DNA from: CAVUCE01 sp963739985
GTDB lineage: Bacteria; Bacteroidota; Ignavibacteria; Ignavibacteriales; Ignavibacteriaceae
Assembly: GCA_963739985.1 (NCBI GenBank)
Contig: CAVUCE010000001.1
Span: 1-64,000, forward strand
Length of the DNA: 64,000 nucleotides
Direction: 5' to 3'
Positions 62,922 to 64,000 of the stretch are shown one piece after another (position 1 is the stretch's first letter; every line of letters starts with the position of its first letter). Made by a program: the position numbers and the translations under genes. The notes beneath the pieces are model-generated. The model did no database searches and was not told the DNA's origin. It saw only the letters and a list, made by a program, of their open reading frames with translations.

Positions 62922-63158
62922 ATGGAAAGCAATAATAAAAGTACAATAGATGTAAGAACCATTCCACCTAGAGAAAAACATCCCGCAATATTTAGTTTGT
63001 TCAATTCCTTAAAGCCGGGCGACACAATGCAGCTATTGAATGACCATGATCCTAAACCGCTTTATTATCAAATGGAAGCAGAAATTAGCGGACAATTTGA
63101 ATGGGTATATATTGAAAGTGGACCGGAAGTATGGGAAGTAAATATTAAAAAAATTTAG
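62922..63158 (+). CDS. DUF2249-domain protein
   Basis: A 78-residue single DUF2249 domain: TIDVRTIPPREKHPAIFSLF, NSLKPGDTMQLLNDHDPKPL, YYQMEAEISGQFEWVYIESG. DUF2249 proteins cluster with nitrite and nitric-oxide metabolism genes; their chemistry is not known to me. Under a Crp/Fnr-type site. A near-identical partial copy lies at 23.6 kb. Confidence 0.9.
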   Translation: MESNNKSTIDVRTIPPREKHPAIFSLFNSLKPGDTMQLLNDHDPKPLYYQMEAEISGQFEWVYIESGPEVWEVNIKKI

Positions 63159-63170
63159 AGGTATTTAAAA

Positions 63171-63689
63171 TTGGAAACAATAAATGAAAAAATTATAGAA
63201 TTTGATGTACGGCCAATTCTGTCTTCCGGCAAAGACCCGTTTGTGGATATTATGGAAAAAGTAAAAAACCTCAAAGAAGATGAGACTTTAATGATCATAA
63301 ATACCTTTGAGCCCGTGCCGCTTTATTCTGTATTAGGAAATAAAGGATATGCGCATAAAACAATATGCGAGAATGATACATGGAAAATTTATTTCTTTAA
63401 AGATGGAAATTCAAACGTAAAAGATGAATTAAATGAAAGCGGAAAACCAGAATTCAACGAAGAAGTGTTTGAACTTGATGTGCGTGGTTTGGAGCCGCCT
63501 GAACCGATGGTGAAAATATTGGAAACATTGCCGAAATTAAGGGACAATACAATATTACTAGTTCATCATCATCGCGAACCTTTAATGCTTTATGAAAAAC
63601 TTGCAGAAAGAGGATATGAGGCAGTAACAAACAAAATTGCGGATGATTATTACAAAGTAGTTATAACAAAAGTTAAAGAAGAAAATTAG
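63171..63689 (+). CDS. Protein with two DUF2249 domains
   Basis: 172 residues from a TTG start (AGAGGT ten bases ahead). Two tandem DUF2249 units: residues 5-75 (IIEFDVRPILSSGKDPFVDI, MIINTFEPVPLYSVL) and 98-170 (VFELDVRGLEPPEPMVKILE, TILLVHHHREPLMLYEKLAE). The second contains HHH-R-EP, the metal- or ligand-binding candidate of the family. It follows the single-domain gene by 12 bases. Confidence 0.9.
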   Translation: METINEKIIEFDVRPILSSGKDPFVDIMEKVKNLKEDETLMIINTFEPVPLYSVLGNKGYAHKTICENDTWKIYFFKDGNSNVKDELNESGKPEFNEEVFELDVRGLEPPEPMVKILETLPKLRDNTILLVHHHREPLMLYEKLAERGYEAVTNKIADDYYKVVITKVKEEN

Positions 63690-63691
63690 CA

Positions 63692-64000
63692 ATGCAGCCT
63701 ACCGAAATAGCCGGAAAAATGTCGCCGTCTTTTAAGATGGTAAGAAAATATTTTATAGCAGCAATAGTAGGATTTGTGATATTAACATTTCTAATGTTTC
63801 TAAATGCTGACTCGATAAAAGGCTATAACTTCCAGCCAAAATTGTTGGGGCTTACTCATATTGCCACACTTGGCTGGATTACCATGATTATATTTGGCGC
63901 GATGTACCAACTTGTTCCTGTTGTGTTGCAAGTAAAACTTTTCAGTGAAAAACTCGCTGAAGTTCAATTCTGGATATTTCTGGTTGGTGTAACAGGAATG
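63692..64000 (+). CDS. Haem-copper-oxidase-subunit-I-like membrane protein (5' part)
   Basis: The ATG at 63692, two bases after the DUF2249 stop, opens a frame that runs off the window (103 codons). It reads MQPTEIAGKMSPSFKMVRKY, FIAAIVGFVILTFLMFLNAD, QPKLLGLTHIATLGWITMII, FGAMYQLVPVVLQ. The GLTHIATLGW...GAMYQLVPV string is typical of cytochrome c oxidase subunit I-like proteins (cbb3/NorB relatives) found beside DUF2249 and nitric-oxide genes. The full identity cannot be judged from this part. Confidence 0.75.
   Translation, partial: MQPTEIAGKMSPSFKMVRKYFIAAIVGFVILTFLMFLNADSIKGYNFQPKLLGLTHIATLGWITMIIFGAMYQLVPVVLQVKLFSEKLAEVQFWIFLVGVTGM

Overview
The window is AT-rich and looks like a member of the Ignavibacteria/Bacteroidota lineage. 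Two large surface proteins and one relic carry the type IX secretion (T9SS) C-terminal signature 'NQNYPNPFNP...IYFYRLTSGNFTQ.KKMILLK' typical of Ignavibacteriales. A dispersed inverted repeat widely seen in Bacteroidota lies at 16.9 kb, and DUF2249, NirK and NirV genes fit a facultative denitrifier. The first ~330 bases are GC-rich, end inside what reads as the 3' end of a ribosomal protein bL32 gene on the minus strand, and join abruptly to the middle of cas6. This is probably an assembly misjoin or a recent rearrangement.

Region 1 (0.33-14.5 kb) is a defence island. A type I CRISPR-Cas locus runs cas6 (5'-truncated)-cas5-cas3-cas8-like-cas7, then an MNT/HEPN toxin-antitoxin pair with its own 24-bp palindromic operator, then cas4, a GxxExxY nuclease-fold gene, cas1 and cas2, and an array of 41 thirty-base repeats. 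The trailer end of the array is degenerate and invaded by palindromic repeats. An AbiE-type toxin-antitoxin pair follows on the minus strand. The 40 spacers have an odd composition: no homopolymer of four or more, and almost no GG or CC.

Region 2 (14.5-25.6 kb) holds an exported protein, a thermonuclease-like gene coupled to a small protein, a SpoIIE-type phosphatase, a DUF1003 protein, relics of an ABC/TolC exporter, a ClC transporter, a ferredoxin and a Crp/Fnr regulator. Region 3 (26-30.6 kb) is a small integrative element: J-domain protein, replication-type protein, ribbon-helix-helix-like and excisionase-like genes, repressor, tyrosine recombinase, ending at a tRNA-Met(CAT) 3' fragment and a terminator. 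Region 4 (31-41 kb) carries a DEDDh exonuclease, a response regulator with a large CHASE/PAS histidine kinase, a cluster of tiny unknown genes, and two T9SS surface proteins (DUF3494 ice-binding-like; GLUG-repeat adhesin with a frameshift).

Region 5 (41-57.5 kb) has a GntR-ABC exporter operon, an IS982-type transposase and a long run of minus-strand single genes (GNAT, SnoaL-like, ECF sigma plus membrane partner, serine hydrolase, CNNM/CBS, PLP decarboxylase, DinB). Several genes are frameshifted. Many are followed by ~100-150 bp imperfect inverted repeats that look like recombination sites of a gene-cassette array. A 129-bp MITE-like element occurs three times and a ~480-bp block twice. Region 6 (58-64 kb) is a denitrification cluster: UbiA-type gene, then nirK fused to cytochrome c, nirV, SCO1, two DUF2249 genes and the start of a haem-copper-oxidase-like membrane protein. 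Palindromes TTGAC-N4-GTCA before nirK, the first DUF2249 gene and the distant ferredoxin suggest one Crp/Fnr-family regulon, plausibly run by the regulator at 24.9-25.6 kb.
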